A stretch of 59,205 nt of DNA from a virus (IMGVR_UViG_3300036939_000018:1-59205); one strand, 5' to 3'; counted from the stretch's first letter, positions 24,327 through 33,929 are shown. Program-made: numbers and translations. Notes: a model not told the origin generated them from the sequence alone.

Positions 24327-24444
24327 ATATCGTCGAGTTGGGTAGACGATATTCCTCGTTTTTGAAAGCCTTGCCCAGTAAAGCTTTCGGCGACTTACAT
24401 ATGTAAAGTTTTGTTTCATATCGTGCCATTAAGTAGACAATACA
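24327..24444 (-). repeat. Block shared with 48029-48146
   Basis: On the minus strand it begins ATTGTCTACTTA, then TGGCACGATATGAAAC, and ends with the hairpin ATATCGTC...GACGATAT. The same succession occurs on the plus strand at 48029-48146. Both blocks lie next to the AGGATC end of a long-class element (copies 8 and 19). It may be a decayed short gene or a non-coding extension of the element. Confidence 0.55.
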
Positions 24445-24460
24445 GTTAAACTATAGAAGT

Positions 24461-24472
24461 CTTTGCGCAAAG
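24461..24472. promoter_or_regulatory. Palindrome before the Rha-like gene
   Basis: CTTTGCGCAAAG, a perfect 12-base palindrome seven bases before ATG 24480. Likely an operator, possibly for autoregulation. Confidence 0.4.
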
Positions 24473-24479
24473 AAAACAA

Positions 24480-25922
24480 ATGACGAATATAGTTTGGGTC
24501 AAAAGAGGCGACAAAGAGAAGGTGGACTCAAGACAAGTTTTAGACGTTTTAGGTTTAGATAACCACAAGCAATGGATGTACAAGTATGTTTTCAAGGATG
24601 TTGAAGGTTTTGAGGCTGAAACAGGAGATGAACTTGAAGTAGATTATGAGCGAAACAAAAGAGGTAAACCTACAAAATTTGCTTGGTTCACAGAGAAGCA
24701 AGTTTATTTTGTAATTGCAAAGGCAAGGAACACTATAGACGCTCTTGATGCCAAAAAAACTCTTGCTCAAATGTTCGCCAATCTCAGACAAAGTGAAAAA
24801 GAAAATAAAACAAAAATGACTACAACAACAGTATGGCAAGATCGCCTAAACAAAATAGCCGTCCCAGTGATGAATGACTCTAAAGTAGGTGAAGTTCAAC
24901 TTTTTTCTCCGCAAGCGTTGAAGCACATAGAAAACAAGTTTTCCCCAGATGAGAAGTTCATCCAGTTTTTAAGCAATCTAGAAGCAGAGACGGGGTATAT
25001 TCTGCCTTGGAACTTTGATTTTGGTTCTTGTGGCATTCTGACTTATCCGCCAGAATATAAAAGCTACATTGATACGTATCGAAAAATCACAGAGATAGAA
25101 GATGCGCGGTATATCTGCATGTGGGGAAGTGAAGAGTTACCAGCTTTACCTGATGAAGAATACTTAGTGCCTGCTAATGATATACCACCTACAGGAGGTG
25201 TATGGCTTGACGAGACACGCCTTCATAAGGAAGTCTGGCAAGAGATTATTGAGTGTGTAAAAGACGTTGTAGAGGCATACAACGACCCTCAGCGCAAAGA
25301 AAAATATGGCATCCCCTCTCAAAAAGAACTCGAAACTGATTACGAGAACCTAGAACAGGACACCATATTCCTGACAAATACACTTCAAGCTTACAACAGG
25401 TTTCAAGAATTTAACGAGGAAACCCCTAAGGTCTTAGGTTTCCAAGTTCATAAGGATTGGCTTCTGTGGTTAGAGTCCGACAACAATATAGCTTCAGCCA
25501 TGAGAAAGTTCTATCTAGGTTCGTCTGCTGAAGTTTTTTTCTCTATCACTAAAGAACAAGATGAAGATGGAGATGAATATTATAAAACTACACCAGGGTC
25601 ATTTGTGATTGTCTATCCTTTCTGGGCCAATATCAAAGATGGTAAGTCCTGGTATACAGAGATGGAACCCAACCCAGAATATAACCCTGATGCCCCACTA
25701 TTTCAAACAGTGCGATTCTATGATGAGAAATACGAACCGCTATTCGACTGGTATCTAGAGAACATCTGGCTTCCTCAGCACTCTCTTAAGTTCTTCCAGG
25801 CTACCGACCCTAAAGGCTACCCTCAACTAGCCATGTTGCTTGCCGACTTGCCCTCTAACACTAATCTCCCCAAGATGTTTCTGAAGGCAGCACAAAAGCA
25901 GCTGGCGGCTAGTCAAAGCTAA
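24480..25922 (+). CDS. Rha-like phage regulator with novel C-terminal domain (480 aa)
   Basis: Residues 1-105 follow the Rha regulatory pattern: VDSRQVLDVLGLDNHKQW, then RNKRGKPTKFAWFTEKQVYF and a helical end. Residues about 140-480 are a long acidic, aromatic-rich region that I do not recognise. A 479-residue paralogue at 36.5 kb shares both parts, including GFQVHKDWL-x-WL, MRKFYLGS and WLPQHS-x-KFF. Rha proteins act as phage regulators or antirepressors. A terminator follows. Confidence 0.6.
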   Translation: MTNIVWVKRGDKEKVDSRQVLDVLGLDNHKQWMYKYVFKDVEGFEAETGDELEVDYERNKRGKPTKFAWFTEKQVYFVIAKARNTIDALDAKKTLAQMFANLRQSEKENKTKMTTTTVWQDRLNKIAVPVMNDSKVGEVQLFSPQALKHIENKFSPDEKFIQFLSNLEAETGYILPWNFDFGSCGILTYPPEYKSYIDTYRKITEIEDARYICMWGSEELPALPDEEYLVPANDIPPTGGVWLDETRLHKEVWQEIIECVKDVVEAYNDPQRKEKYGIPSQKELETDYENLEQDTIFLTNTLQAYNRFQEFNEETPKVLGFQVHKDWLLWLESDNNIASAMRKFYLGSSAEVFFSITKEQDEDGDEYYKTTPGSFVIVYPFWANIKDGKSWYTEMEPNPEYNPDAPLFQTVRFYDEKYEPLFDWYLENIWLPQHSLKFFQATDPKGYPQLAMLLADLPSNTNLPKMFLKAAQKQLAASQS

Positions 25923-25944
25923 TCACGATACAAATACTTATTCT

Positions 25945-25979
25945 GAACTGGCATACTGTTATGGTGTGCCAGTTTTTTG
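25945..25979 (+). terminator. Terminator of the Rha-like gene
   Basis: AACTGGCATAC and GTGTGCCAGTT pair, followed by a T-run. Confidence 0.8.
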
Positions 25980-25988
25980 TTGTATAGA

Positions 25989-26018
25989 TTGACAACGTTA
26001 TAAAAACGTCAGTATATT
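25989..26018 (+). promoter_or_regulatory. Promoter with palindromic spacer
   Basis: TTGACA, 18 bases (ACGTTATAAAAACGTCAG), TATATT, followed by AAGCGAG and AAAGGA before ATG 26050. Same module as at 44763 and 48330. Confidence 0.75.
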
Positions 26019-26049
26019 GGATACATAAGCGAGATTAAAGGATAAATCA

Positions 26050-26307
26050 ATGATTGACTTAAACTCTTCTGCAACAGAAAATAGTACTTGTGCTTATGGT
26101 GAGCTAAGCTTGGGAGAAACGGTAGCTTTAAGAACGGCTTTGAAAAAAGCAATAGAAGATCCTAAAAATAGTTTTATGGTTCTAGAACTTAAAAGAGTAT
26201 TGGTCAAAATGCAAGTAATAGAGGTTGAAGCTGATCAGGAGAATCGATATATAGGTTTTACTGTTGGTACTGAAAGACCTAATTTTGAATTCAATCTTGA
26301 TGATTAA
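26050..26307 (+). CDS. Small hypothetical protein (85 aa)
   Basis: Acidic, with a central helix (LGETVALRTALKKAIEDP) and strands at the end. Has the complete early-type leader (promoter, AAGCGAG, AAAGGATAA) and its own terminator: a single-gene accessory cassette. Unknown. Confidence 0.65.
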   Translation: MIDLNSSATENSTCAYGELSLGETVALRTALKKAIEDPKNSFMVLELKRVLVKMQVIEVEADQENRYIGFTVGTERPNFEFNLDD

Positions 26308-26331
26308 AATCCATATTTGAATCAAATAAGA

Positions 26332-26358
26332 TAGCCGCCTAATCAGGCGGCTTTCTTA
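26332..26358 (+). terminator. Terminator of the 26050 gene
   Basis: AGCCGCCT and AGGCGGCT pair, followed by TTCTTATT. Shared in style with several GCCGCC terminators of this window. Confidence 0.75.
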
Positions 26359-26375
26359 TTTCTATCTGTCCAATC

Positions 26376-28130
26376 CTAACTACCACACACCACACAATCT
26401 GGGTCATCAATCACACAAAGCTGCCCCTTATCCAAGTAAGACTGATTCACCCTCGAATACTGCTGGTAGTAAGTACCCCCAAGAGGAGAACGCTCTACAA
26501 AGTCCTTAAACCATTCGACATCTACATAGAAGTACAAATCAAAGCTAGTGCTATGAGCCAACCCTGTGGACTCCATCATTAGCTGCCACTCCTCATGGTG
26601 TTGCTGGTGCAAGTCTTGACCCACATCAGAAGCGATTTCAATGTAAGGATGATACTGTACAATGTCCTCACCATGCACCGCACTCTCACGCCCTTCTGGG
26701 TTACTAAACGGGGGATCTATTTGGCGGGATACTGTGTAGCCTGCAAGGTCTGTATAGTCGAGATAGCACCGTTGGGTAGGCTCAACGGAGAATACCCTTT
26801 CGAGTCCGTAAGAACGGGCTATTTCAGCAGCCGATTGATATGCATTCCATAAGGAAAAAGCAATTCGCAATGCATTATCTGGCATCTGTGGATACCTTTC
26901 TATTAAGACAGTCGCTCTATTTAACCATTCTTCATGTGTTGAGAAATAAGTTCTAGCTTTTTTGTTGAAGCCACAAACACGAACATATTCTAGGGCTTCC
27001 ACATGTTCCTCATAGGTTACACCTTGCGCTGCCAAAAACGATGCCAATCCTAGAACAGTAACCGCGACTTGGCGATCCTGCTCAACAGACAAATACAGCT
27101 CTGGATTATAGTTGTGAGCCATCTCACGCCACATTGTATGAAGCTCACATAGGAAGCGAGTAGTAGCACAAAACGCTTCCACAATGTCTTCAGGATTAGC
27201 GCATTGCGCCACGTTAACTGGAGTAATCAAACACGACGCTGAATGCTCTAAACTTATGGCCTGACAAACGTTTAAGTACAATTGCCTGTCATTTTGATAG
27301 CGTATCTTCTCAAGAAAAACGCTCTCCTCATTTACTGCCTGTACTATCCGCTCACAAAGCTGCTCATCTTTCAAGACTGACTTATCAAACCTGACACCTT
27401 TCTTAGAGCCACCGGGAACGTCGCTGAGGGGGAAATCTAAATAATTCCAGATAAAAGGTGCGGTTGCATTTGCCGAAGTCGTAATGATTCCGTTTTTGTG
27501 GGTTCCCCCACGGGCGATAACTTTGCAAATACCACCGAATAGCCTTAAAAGGTTCTCAATACAAGGGTTCGCTAGATAGTCTGCAAGCCATACGTACACG
27601 CTTAGAAAGCCTTCATCATCTTCTTCTAGACCGAATACACCTGTAGAGATAACGGCTGTCTCAGAGCGTCTTCCTGCGGGGCGAATGTCTGAAAGGTCTA
27701 CTAGGATACTTGCACCTTTTTGTGCAGCGTCAATAAAATCTATCCAAGATTGGCGGATAGAGTTCATGTCGTCTTCAACATTGATTAGAACGTCAACACT
27801 TTGACCATTCCATAAGCGCCCTTTGTTCTCTCCCATCTTTGCGCGATCTGGATGTTTTATCCCAATGTCAAACCACCACTTAAATACACTGGGTTTCCAA
27901 TTATCTAGACAGTTGTTGGCTAGATGAATTTTTATTCCTGCATTGGTCTGAAGATACCAAGAAAGTGCAGGAAGTTCCTTCTTTAAATCCCCCTCGTAAA
28001 CTCGCAGCATACACGATGGGGCTAAGGTTTTACGCTCTGGATGATAGAGAAAAGACTTTATTCGCCCTGTTGGTGCAATCGCTGGATGAGCTTTGATAAG
28101 TTGCTCTAGTTTTGGTGTTAGACGGGTCAT
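26376..28130 (-). CDS. Ribonucleotide reductase large-subunit-like protein (584 aa)
   Basis: Order of visible motifs fits the reductase barrel: APSC with C40, SDIRPAGRRSETAVISTG, then LNVCQAISL with N287 and C289 at the radical-cysteine loop, C300 followed by LITPVNV, RQVAVTVLGLASFLAAQGVTY, SVEPTQRCYLDY, STGLAHSTSFDLY, and a C-terminal CVVC (C579, C582) as in the reducing arm. It would make deoxynucleotides for phage replication. Oddly, the glutamate two residues after the radical cysteine is Ala291. Class I or II cannot be decided; a ferritin-like protein nearby could be a partner. Confidence 0.6.
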   Translation of the reverse strand: MTRLTPKLEQLIKAHPAIAPTGRIKSFLYHPERKTLAPSCMLRVYEGDLKKELPALSWYLQTNAGIKIHLANNCLDNWKPSVFKWWFDIGIKHPDRAKMGENKGRLWNGQSVDVLINVEDDMNSIRQSWIDFIDAAQKGASILVDLSDIRPAGRRSETAVISTGVFGLEEDDEGFLSVYVWLADYLANPCIENLLRLFGGICKVIARGGTHKNGIITTSANATAPFIWNYLDFPLSDVPGGSKKGVRFDKSVLKDEQLCERIVQAVNEESVFLEKIRYQNDRQLYLNVCQAISLEHSASCLITPVNVAQCANPEDIVEAFCATTRFLCELHTMWREMAHNYNPELYLSVEQDRQVAVTVLGLASFLAAQGVTYEEHVEALEYVRVCGFNKKARTYFSTHEEWLNRATVLIERYPQMPDNALRIAFSLWNAYQSAAEIARSYGLERVFSVEPTQRCYLDYTDLAGYTVSRQIDPPFSNPEGRESAVHGEDIVQYHPYIEIASDVGQDLHQQHHEEWQLMMESTGLAHSTSFDLYFYVDVEWFKDFVERSPLGGTYYQQYSRVNQSYLDKGQLCVIDDPDCVVCGS

Positions 28131-28225
28131 TATTGGCTGTTGCTTGAATGATTTAAAACAAAATTATAGCGCATTTTAGAAGCTATATGATGTTAATCTT
28201 TTTTTATCCATACGGATCTAGCTAG

Positions 28226-28993
28226 ATGGATTTTAAAACGTTAAGAGCAGCTTTTAAAGCTGAATATCCTGATCAAGAATCAGCATCTCAGGTCGATTTA
28301 TTATTATTTCAACTTATTAAGGCTTTTAAAAACGAGACGATCAATGTCCCTGTAGAGTCTTCGTCGGGAGCATCTACTCTAACGGTGATGTCGCCTACAA
28401 CAGGAGCACAACTTGTAAATGGTATCCCTGTAGAAATTATTGCCGTTTCACAATTTCCTCGTTTTGTGGGTCGAGTTGATTTTTATGCTAACAACATCAA
28501 AGTTGGTGAGGATCGAAACCCTCCCTATAGCATTACTTATACTCCGACTACCCTAGGGTCTTTAACTCTTAGAGCAACTGCTGTAAGCCAAGATGGTATA
28601 ACCACAACTAACAGTGCTGATGTAGTCGTCACGGTAGTAGGAGTAGTAATACCTAATCAGCCCCCAATAGTCTCATTGGCTAATCCAGGCAGCGTTACTG
28701 CGGGTCAGACTGTTGTATTGTCGGCAACGGCTTCAGACCCAGATGGCACTATAAGCAAGGTGGAATTTTACCAAGGTTCAACAAAGATTGGTGAAGACAC
28801 AAGTTCTCCTTATGGCGTTAACTGGACACCTTCTGCTGGTTCTTATGTCTTGACGGCAGTAGCCTTCGATAATCAAAATCTCAGCACTACTAGCGTCGCT
28901 AGAAACGTTACCGTATCGGAAACTGTTCAATCATATTCACCAGCTCTGGTTTTCTCTGATATTCGCAATTCAGGTTACAAGGCTTTAGTTTAA
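28226..28993 (+). CDS. Tail adhesin with two Ig-like domains (255 aa)
   Basis: After a helical 45-residue start, two repeats of an Ig-like (Big_7-type) domain follow: VGRVDFYANNIKVGEDRNPP near residue 90 and ISKVEFYQGSTKIGEDTSSP near 185, each with Y-x(2)-W/T-T and LTA-x-A strands. Such domains bind surface polysaccharide on virions. First gene of a receptor-binding cluster leading to the terminase genes. Confidence 0.7.
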   Translation: MDFKTLRAAFKAEYPDQESASQVDLLLFQLIKAFKNETINVPVESSSGASTLTVMSPTTGAQLVNGIPVEIIAVSQFPRFVGRVDFYANNIKVGEDRNPPYSITYTPTTLGSLTLRATAVSQDGITTTNSADVVVTVVGVVIPNQPPIVSLANPGSVTAGQTVVLSATASDPDGTISKVEFYQGSTKIGEDTSSPYGVNWTPSAGSYVLTAVAFDNQNLSTTSVARNVTVSETVQSYSPALVFSDIRNSGYKALV

Positions 28994-29005
28994 GGACATA
29001 GAAAA

Positions 29006-29368
29006 ATGCCTATTACAGTTAAAGACGCTAATAATTCTAATCAATCTGTCAATCAATTAGGGGACTACACTCCGTCTGCTCCTTTCCCTGTTGCCGCCCT
29101 ACCCCCTAATACGGCTGTAACTGGTACTCGTACAGTTACAACCGCAGGAACCCCCGTTAGCTTGGGTACAACAACAGGCCTTGTGTCAGGGGTAACGGTA
29201 AAGTCACTCGGTGCAAACACCCAAAGAGTTTTTTTAAGGGCTACTGGTTCATCATCAAGCTTTGAACTTAAACCCGGTGAAAGTACTATTTTATTCATTT
29301 CTACCTTGGCAATAATCACTGTTGATGCTGAAGTTAATGGTGAAGGTGTTACATTTCACGGGTCGTAA
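29006..29368 (+). CDS. Small beta-rich virion protein (120 aa)
   Basis: Thr/Val/Gly-rich with a central GVTVKSLGANTQRVFLRAT and LKPGESTILF, which resembles small phage fibre-associated beta-sandwich proteins. Lies 12 bases after the Ig-like adhesin and 3 bases before the tailspike. Presumed fibre component. Confidence 0.55.
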   Translation: MPITVKDANNSNQSVNQLGDYTPSAPFPVAALPPNTAVTGTRTVTTAGTPVSLGTTTGLVSGVTVKSLGANTQRVFLRATGSSSSFELKPGESTILFISTLAIITVDAEVNGEGVTFHGS

Positions 29369-29371
29369 AAC

Positions 29372-31072
29372 ATGCCTCTTGCCCACATTACTAGACCTGC
29401 ATCGCAAATCAACAATAAAAGTGTAAAACGTCTTGTTGCTAAAACTATCTATGTAGATAGCATAAATGGCAACAATATTAACAGTGGAGCGAGTCAGGCT
29501 TTACCTGTGCAAACACTATCAAAAGCCAATGAGCTTTTGATAAACAATACTATTGTCTATCTGAAAAAGGGTCAAACATACAGGGGCACTATTTTTGTCG
29601 ATTTTGTCAACGGTTGTATTATTGACAGCTATGGAACAGGTAAGCACCCCATACTGGAGGGGACTGAGCCAATTAATAAGGCAAATTTTACCCTAACAAA
29701 TGGGCAAACAAAAACTTACCAAGTGTCATGGAGTTTTCCCGACTCTCTTGTTACTAATTGCAGTGAGTTTGGGGCTAGAGTTTGGGAGACAAATGTAGGA
29801 ATAGAAAAAGTATTAATCAAGAAAACTTCCATTGAAGACGTTGAATCCTCGCCTGGATCTTATTTTTCTGATTTAGGAAATAATACTGTTTATGTTCATC
29901 CGACTGATAGTACTAATCCAGTAACTAATAGTTTTACTTATGATGCTTGTGCTCATGCTGGCGGTATTCAAGGCTTAAGCAATAGCAGCAACGGAACTAG
30001 AGATAATATTGTCCGAAATATTCGAGTTCGGCGTCCAGGAGCCAATAACGGGGGGATTGTCCTAAGCCAAGAATGCTCTATCCTTAATTGTGCTGTTGAA
30101 TGGGGTGGCAAACATCATGTTTTGTTGGGCAGTGGGACTATTGACACTCTCTACTGCTATAAGGGTGACGAAGCCATCAACCCTATTGTATTTTTTGAAT
30201 CTAAAGCTTTTGTAGGAGGAACTAAAAGCCTAAAGTGTAGAAATATAAAAATAATAGATGTCGGAGATTCTCCTGGTGGAGTAATTTATTGTCACCTATT
30301 GACTGGTGAACGATATGAAACAACTCAGTTTGACGATTGTGTTATATCCCGTAACGGAAAAACAACGGGGTTTCATTGGGGCTCCTTGTTTGAAAGCAAA
30401 GAAATAATTTTTAACAACTGTTTGTCTATTGGTGGTCAAGCTGCTGTTGGACTAGATAGTAACCCAGACAAAATTGTAATGAATGGTTGCGAGATTATAG
30501 GGGCTGACAGAGGCATTCAGAGAAATGCTGTTTATACACCTGTTCAACAATTTATTTTTAATAATGGTGCCATAAAAGATTGTGGCTTTGCTTTTTATAT
30601 TGTTGGTCAGATGGACTTAGAAGTAACAAATAGTGTTTTTCAAAACACAACTCCTTTCACTTTTCCTAATCATTTCAACAAAAGCTACTCTGTCAATAAA
30701 TCTATTTTAAGAGGAAGACAAAACGAATTCGTCTATGATTTTTGGACTCAGCAAATAGATGGCACAAAAACAGGCGACTCTAACCTGTACGACACAAATG
30801 GTGTGAATCCAGATAGATTCTATCGTTTAGGCTTTGATGCTGGCCATAGTTTGACAGAGTGGAAAACTAACTATGGAATAGACTTAAACACTCAGATTGA
30901 AACACCTATAAAATGGCAAGGAAATCCTTCACTGCGACAATATCAATTAGCTAGTAATTCACTGGGATTTGCTTCAGGCGTAGGAATATTAAATACATTT
31001 ACTCAAAAGTATCCAGGCTTAACTCCTGTACAAATTGAGACAACCATTAAAGCGGAGGCTGACGCATTGTAA
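29372..31072 (+). CDS. Right-handed beta-helix tailspike (566 aa)
   Basis: IYVDSINGNNINSGASQALP and TIVYLKKGQTYRG near residues 26-70 are the usual entry to a pectate-lyase-like beta helix, followed by about 300 residues of short repeated strands (GGIVLS, NCLSIGG, MNGCEIIG). Likely binds or cleaves host surface polysaccharide. Its stop overlaps the start of the next gene (TAATG). Confidence 0.75.
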   Translation: MPLAHITRPASQINNKSVKRLVAKTIYVDSINGNNINSGASQALPVQTLSKANELLINNTIVYLKKGQTYRGTIFVDFVNGCIIDSYGTGKHPILEGTEPINKANFTLTNGQTKTYQVSWSFPDSLVTNCSEFGARVWETNVGIEKVLIKKTSIEDVESSPGSYFSDLGNNTVYVHPTDSTNPVTNSFTYDACAHAGGIQGLSNSSNGTRDNIVRNIRVRRPGANNGGIVLSQECSILNCAVEWGGKHHVLLGSGTIDTLYCYKGDEAINPIVFFESKAFVGGTKSLKCRNIKIIDVGDSPGGVIYCHLLTGERYETTQFDDCVISRNGKTTGFHWGSLFESKEIIFNNCLSIGGQAAVGLDSNPDKIVMNGCEIIGADRGIQRNAVYTPVQQFIFNNGAIKDCGFAFYIVGQMDLEVTNSVFQNTTPFTFPNHFNKSYSVNKSILRGRQNEFVYDFWTQQIDGTKTGDSNLYDTNGVNPDRFYRLGFDAGHSLTEWKTNYGIDLNTQIETPIKWQGNPSLRQYQLASNSLGFASGVGILNTFTQKYPGLTPVQIETTIKAEADAL

Positions 31073-31866
31073 TGTTTCTTAATAAACACCGTGGAATGGT
31101 TGCCAGTAAAAAACCCATCCCGACAACGTCTTTAAACTTGCATTCTGATGTTATTGCTTATAGGGATAGAATAATAGCAAAAGGCAGTACAATATCTAAC
31201 TCTGATCTGTCTGCATTGGATACTTGGGCAAGAACCATAATTGACGCCAATCTAAAAAGCTTGTTTCTTGCGTTTTATCCTTATGCTGGGAATGACTGGA
31301 TTTCTGCAAGAGAAGCTCTGTGGGTTCCCAATGGTGCGCCTACTCAGTTAGCTCTTGTAGGTACTAATTTTACTTCGTCTAATTATACTCGAATCACTGG
31401 ATTTGCAGGAGACGGTACACAAGGCTTTAGCACTGGGTTTTCCTTTAATGGTGCGTCAAATTGGAGCTATTCTGTTTATTTGCGAACCAGTGGGAATAAT
31501 AGCGTACAAATAGGTACAGGTAGCGGTGATAGTGATTATTTAGCACAAAATTTTAGTGGAATAAGTTATTACTCTAATTCTAGTGGACACATTGACGGTA
31601 CGTTTCAGGGGTGGTATACAGCACAATATTCTAATTTATTGCGTAATGGTGTTCTTTTACACACTAATACTAATGTAAATAGCGGCATTGTTGCTAGTAA
31701 TCAAAATACATATATTCATGGGCGCAATAATCAAGGCGCTTTGTTTCAAGGAACCAATAGAAGCATAGGTTGCGTAGCTGTTAGTACTACTAAAACTCCT
31801 GCTCAAGATTTAACAATTTATAATGCAGTTCAGACCTTAATGACTGCTTTTGGTAGATCTGTATAG
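31072..31866 (+). CDS. Tail fibre protein with possible LamG-like region (264 aa)
   Basis: Helical start (VIAYRDRIIAKGST), then a strand-rich domain with GFAGDGTQGFSTGFSF, WSYSVYLRTSGNNSVQIG and a helical end. The layout resembles LamG-like modules in phage fibres. Coupled to the tailspike gene by a one-base overlap. Confidence 0.5.
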   Translation: MFLNKHRGMVASKKPIPTTSLNLHSDVIAYRDRIIAKGSTISNSDLSALDTWARTIIDANLKSLFLAFYPYAGNDWISAREALWVPNGAPTQLALVGTNFTSSNYTRITGFAGDGTQGFSTGFSFNGASNWSYSVYLRTSGNNSVQIGTGSGDSDYLAQNFSGISYYSNSSGHIDGTFQGWYTAQYSNLLRNGVLLHTNTNVNSGIVASNQNTYIHGRNNQGALFQGTNRSIGCVAVSTTKTPAQDLTIYNAVQTLMTAFGRSV

Positions 31867-31867
31867 T

Positions 31868-32389
31868 ATGCCTAGAGGTAACGTTAGTAAGCTTGAATAT
31901 TTACGTCCAGAGATCATTGAAAAATATCTCTCAGGAAAAACGGGCGGTGAACTTGTTGCTGAGTACTCACAGATCCCACGCGCAACCGTCTACAGATGGC
32001 TCAAGGAAGTCAAAGATCTGACTGAGACGCCTACGAGACAACCACAGAGTGATGAAGCTTCTACGCCCACTGTGTCTCAATCTAAGGCTAGTCTCAGTCT
32101 TGTTACATTGCCTATGAGCGATAAAGTAGAAGATACTCTGCCTGACTTACAATACCTTAAACGTAAGCTCAGAAAAATTATTAATACTGATGGCGATTCG
32201 CTCAGCAAGAACGACAATATAAGAGTAAATGCTATAAGTTGCTACTTGAAGGTTGTTGTAATTGAACATGGCAATAAACAGATCGCCCTCGAAGATGAAG
32301 ACGATCTACAAGAAGAGGAAATTGATTACAGTAAGTTATCCGATGAGGAATTGACGGACTTATATCATAAGAAGCTTAAGTCTATTTAG
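31868..32389 (+). CDS. terS: Terminase small subunit (173 aa)
   Basis: Begins MPRGNVSKLEYLRPEIIEKY and has an N-terminal helix-turn-helix (LVAEYSQIPRATVYRWLKEV), a Ser/Thr-rich linker and a helical acidic C terminus ending KLSDEELTDLYHKKLK. It sits four bases before the terminase large subunit. It recognises the packaging site. ATG 31868 is preferred to an in-frame GTG at 31850 that overlaps the fibre gene. Confidence 0.75.
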   Translation: MPRGNVSKLEYLRPEIIEKYLSGKTGGELVAEYSQIPRATVYRWLKEVKDLTETPTRQPQSDEASTPTVSQSKASLSLVTLPMSDKVEDTLPDLQYLKRKLRKIINTDGDSLSKNDNIRVNAISCYLKVVVIEHGNKQIALEDEDDLQEEEIDYSKLSDEELTDLYHKKLKSI

Positions 32390-32393
32390 AAAG

Positions 32394-33923
32394 ATGTCAG
32401 TAGTTATTGACAAACAAAAAATACTTTTAAACCGAATAAAGCTATTAGAAAAAGCGTCAAAAGACAAAAGTTTTCGACAGTTATTTAAAATAAAATGTTC
32501 TAGAGATATTATATTTTTTTGCAATAGTATTTGCTGCACTTACGACCCGCGCAAAAAACCTGCGATGATTCCTTTCATCCTCTTTCCAAAACAAGAGGAA
32601 TATTTGCTATGGAGAAATGAAAGACGCGCCAAAAAAGAACATGGCTTAGTAGAGAAAAGCAGGGATGCTGGTCTCACATACCTCAACGTTCTCTCACAAA
32701 CTCATGCATGGCTATTTGAGAGCGGTTATTCAGGACTATTGGCAAGTCGTAAGGAAATACTGGTGGATCGCCGTGGTGACCCCTCGTCTATCTTTGAGAA
32801 AATAAGAATCATTCTCAGATATCTACCAATCTGGATGTTGCCCGAGGATTTTAGATGGTCTGAACATGATAACTATATGCGTCTCATTAATCCTGAAAAT
32901 GGAAATGTGATAACTGGGGAAGCAGGATCATCCATTGGGAGGGGAGGAAGATCTTCTGTAGTAGACCTAGATGAGTTTGCATTCCTTGAACATCCTGAAC
33001 AAGTAGACGCCGCTGTATCACAAAATAGTGATTGTGTAATCTATACCTCAACTCCTAATGGGATAGGAAATCTGTTTTACAAAAAACGCCATAGTCACAG
33101 AATGCCAGTGTTCACTATGCGATGGACAGATCATCCTGAAAAAGATCAGCAATGGTATGACAAACAAGTCAGAACTCTTGACCCTATTGTATTAGCTCAA
33201 GAAGTAGACGTTGATTACACGGCGTCCGCAGAAGGAGTATACATATTAGCCAAGTGGGTGCAAGCTGCGATCGCCAATCCTCTCCCTATGCTCCCAATGT
33301 ATGGTGAAAATGTGGCAGCAGTAGACGTTGCTGGCAGTGGACAAAATAAGACCGTATGGGGGGCACGTAAAGGCCCAGTAGTGTATCAGATCAGAGAGTG
33401 GCAAGGTAAAAACACTACTGAGTCTGGCTATGATGTGCGCGACCTGATGATTGAACATGAATGCACACATCTAACCTATGACGCCGATGGCATTGGCTCG
33501 CAGTTGTGCAATGCCTGGATAGGCGATAACTTACCTTTTAGTGTGTATCCCTTTCATGGCAATGGAACGCCCTCTGAGCGTGTCTGGGAGGGAGAAGACA
33601 AAACAAGTAAGCAGAAGTTCAGGAACGCACGGGCGGAGGCTTATGGTCTTATTCGTGAGAGGTTCAGGAAGACTTATGAGAACTTGCATGGCATAAAGTC
33701 CTATCCGGTTGAAGACTTGATTAGTATCCCTAATCACCCTACTCTCATTGCACAGTTAAGCGTCCCCAAGTATAAGAGGGACGCTAGTGGCAAATATTTG
33801 ATCGAGTCTAAAGAAGATATGAGAAAGCGGGGTATAGATTCTTGTGACCACGCGGATTGTCTAGCCTACCTGTTTTCGCCAACAGAAAGTGCTATTGATG
33901 AGTTTGAAGCGTGGCTAAGCTAG
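32394..33923 (+). CDS. terL: Terminase large subunit (509 aa)
   Basis: The packaging motor ATPase/nuclease. The ATPase loop is VEKSRDAGLTYL at about residues 85-96, a variant Walker A as in other phage terminases; Walker B is SVVDLDEFAF at about 187-196. The nuclease domain shows AVDVAGSGQ (about 308), YDADGIGSQ (about 361) and DSCDHADCLAYL (about 481) with the metal-binding aspartates. Length is typical. Confidence 0.88.
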   Translation: MSVVIDKQKILLNRIKLLEKASKDKSFRQLFKIKCSRDIIFFCNSICCTYDPRKKPAMIPFILFPKQEEYLLWRNERRAKKEHGLVEKSRDAGLTYLNVLSQTHAWLFESGYSGLLASRKEILVDRRGDPSSIFEKIRIILRYLPIWMLPEDFRWSEHDNYMRLINPENGNVITGEAGSSIGRGGRSSVVDLDEFAFLEHPEQVDAAVSQNSDCVIYTSTPNGIGNLFYKKRHSHRMPVFTMRWTDHPEKDQQWYDKQVRTLDPIVLAQEVDVDYTASAEGVYILAKWVQAAIANPLPMLPMYGENVAAVDVAGSGQNKTVWGARKGPVVYQIREWQGKNTTESGYDVRDLMIEHECTHLTYDADGIGSQLCNAWIGDNLPFSVYPFHGNGTPSERVWEGEDKTSKQKFRNARAEAYGLIRERFRKTYENLHGIKSYPVEDLISIPNHPTLIAQLSVPKYKRDASGKYLIESKEDMRKRGIDSCDHADCLAYLFSPTESAIDEFEAWLS

Positions 33924-33929
33924 AGAGTT

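Noticed and set aside
24211-24429. 72-codon open frame on the minus strand
   Set aside because: Its second half runs through element copy 8 and the homologous block at 48 kb has early stops, so the frame is probably fortuitous.
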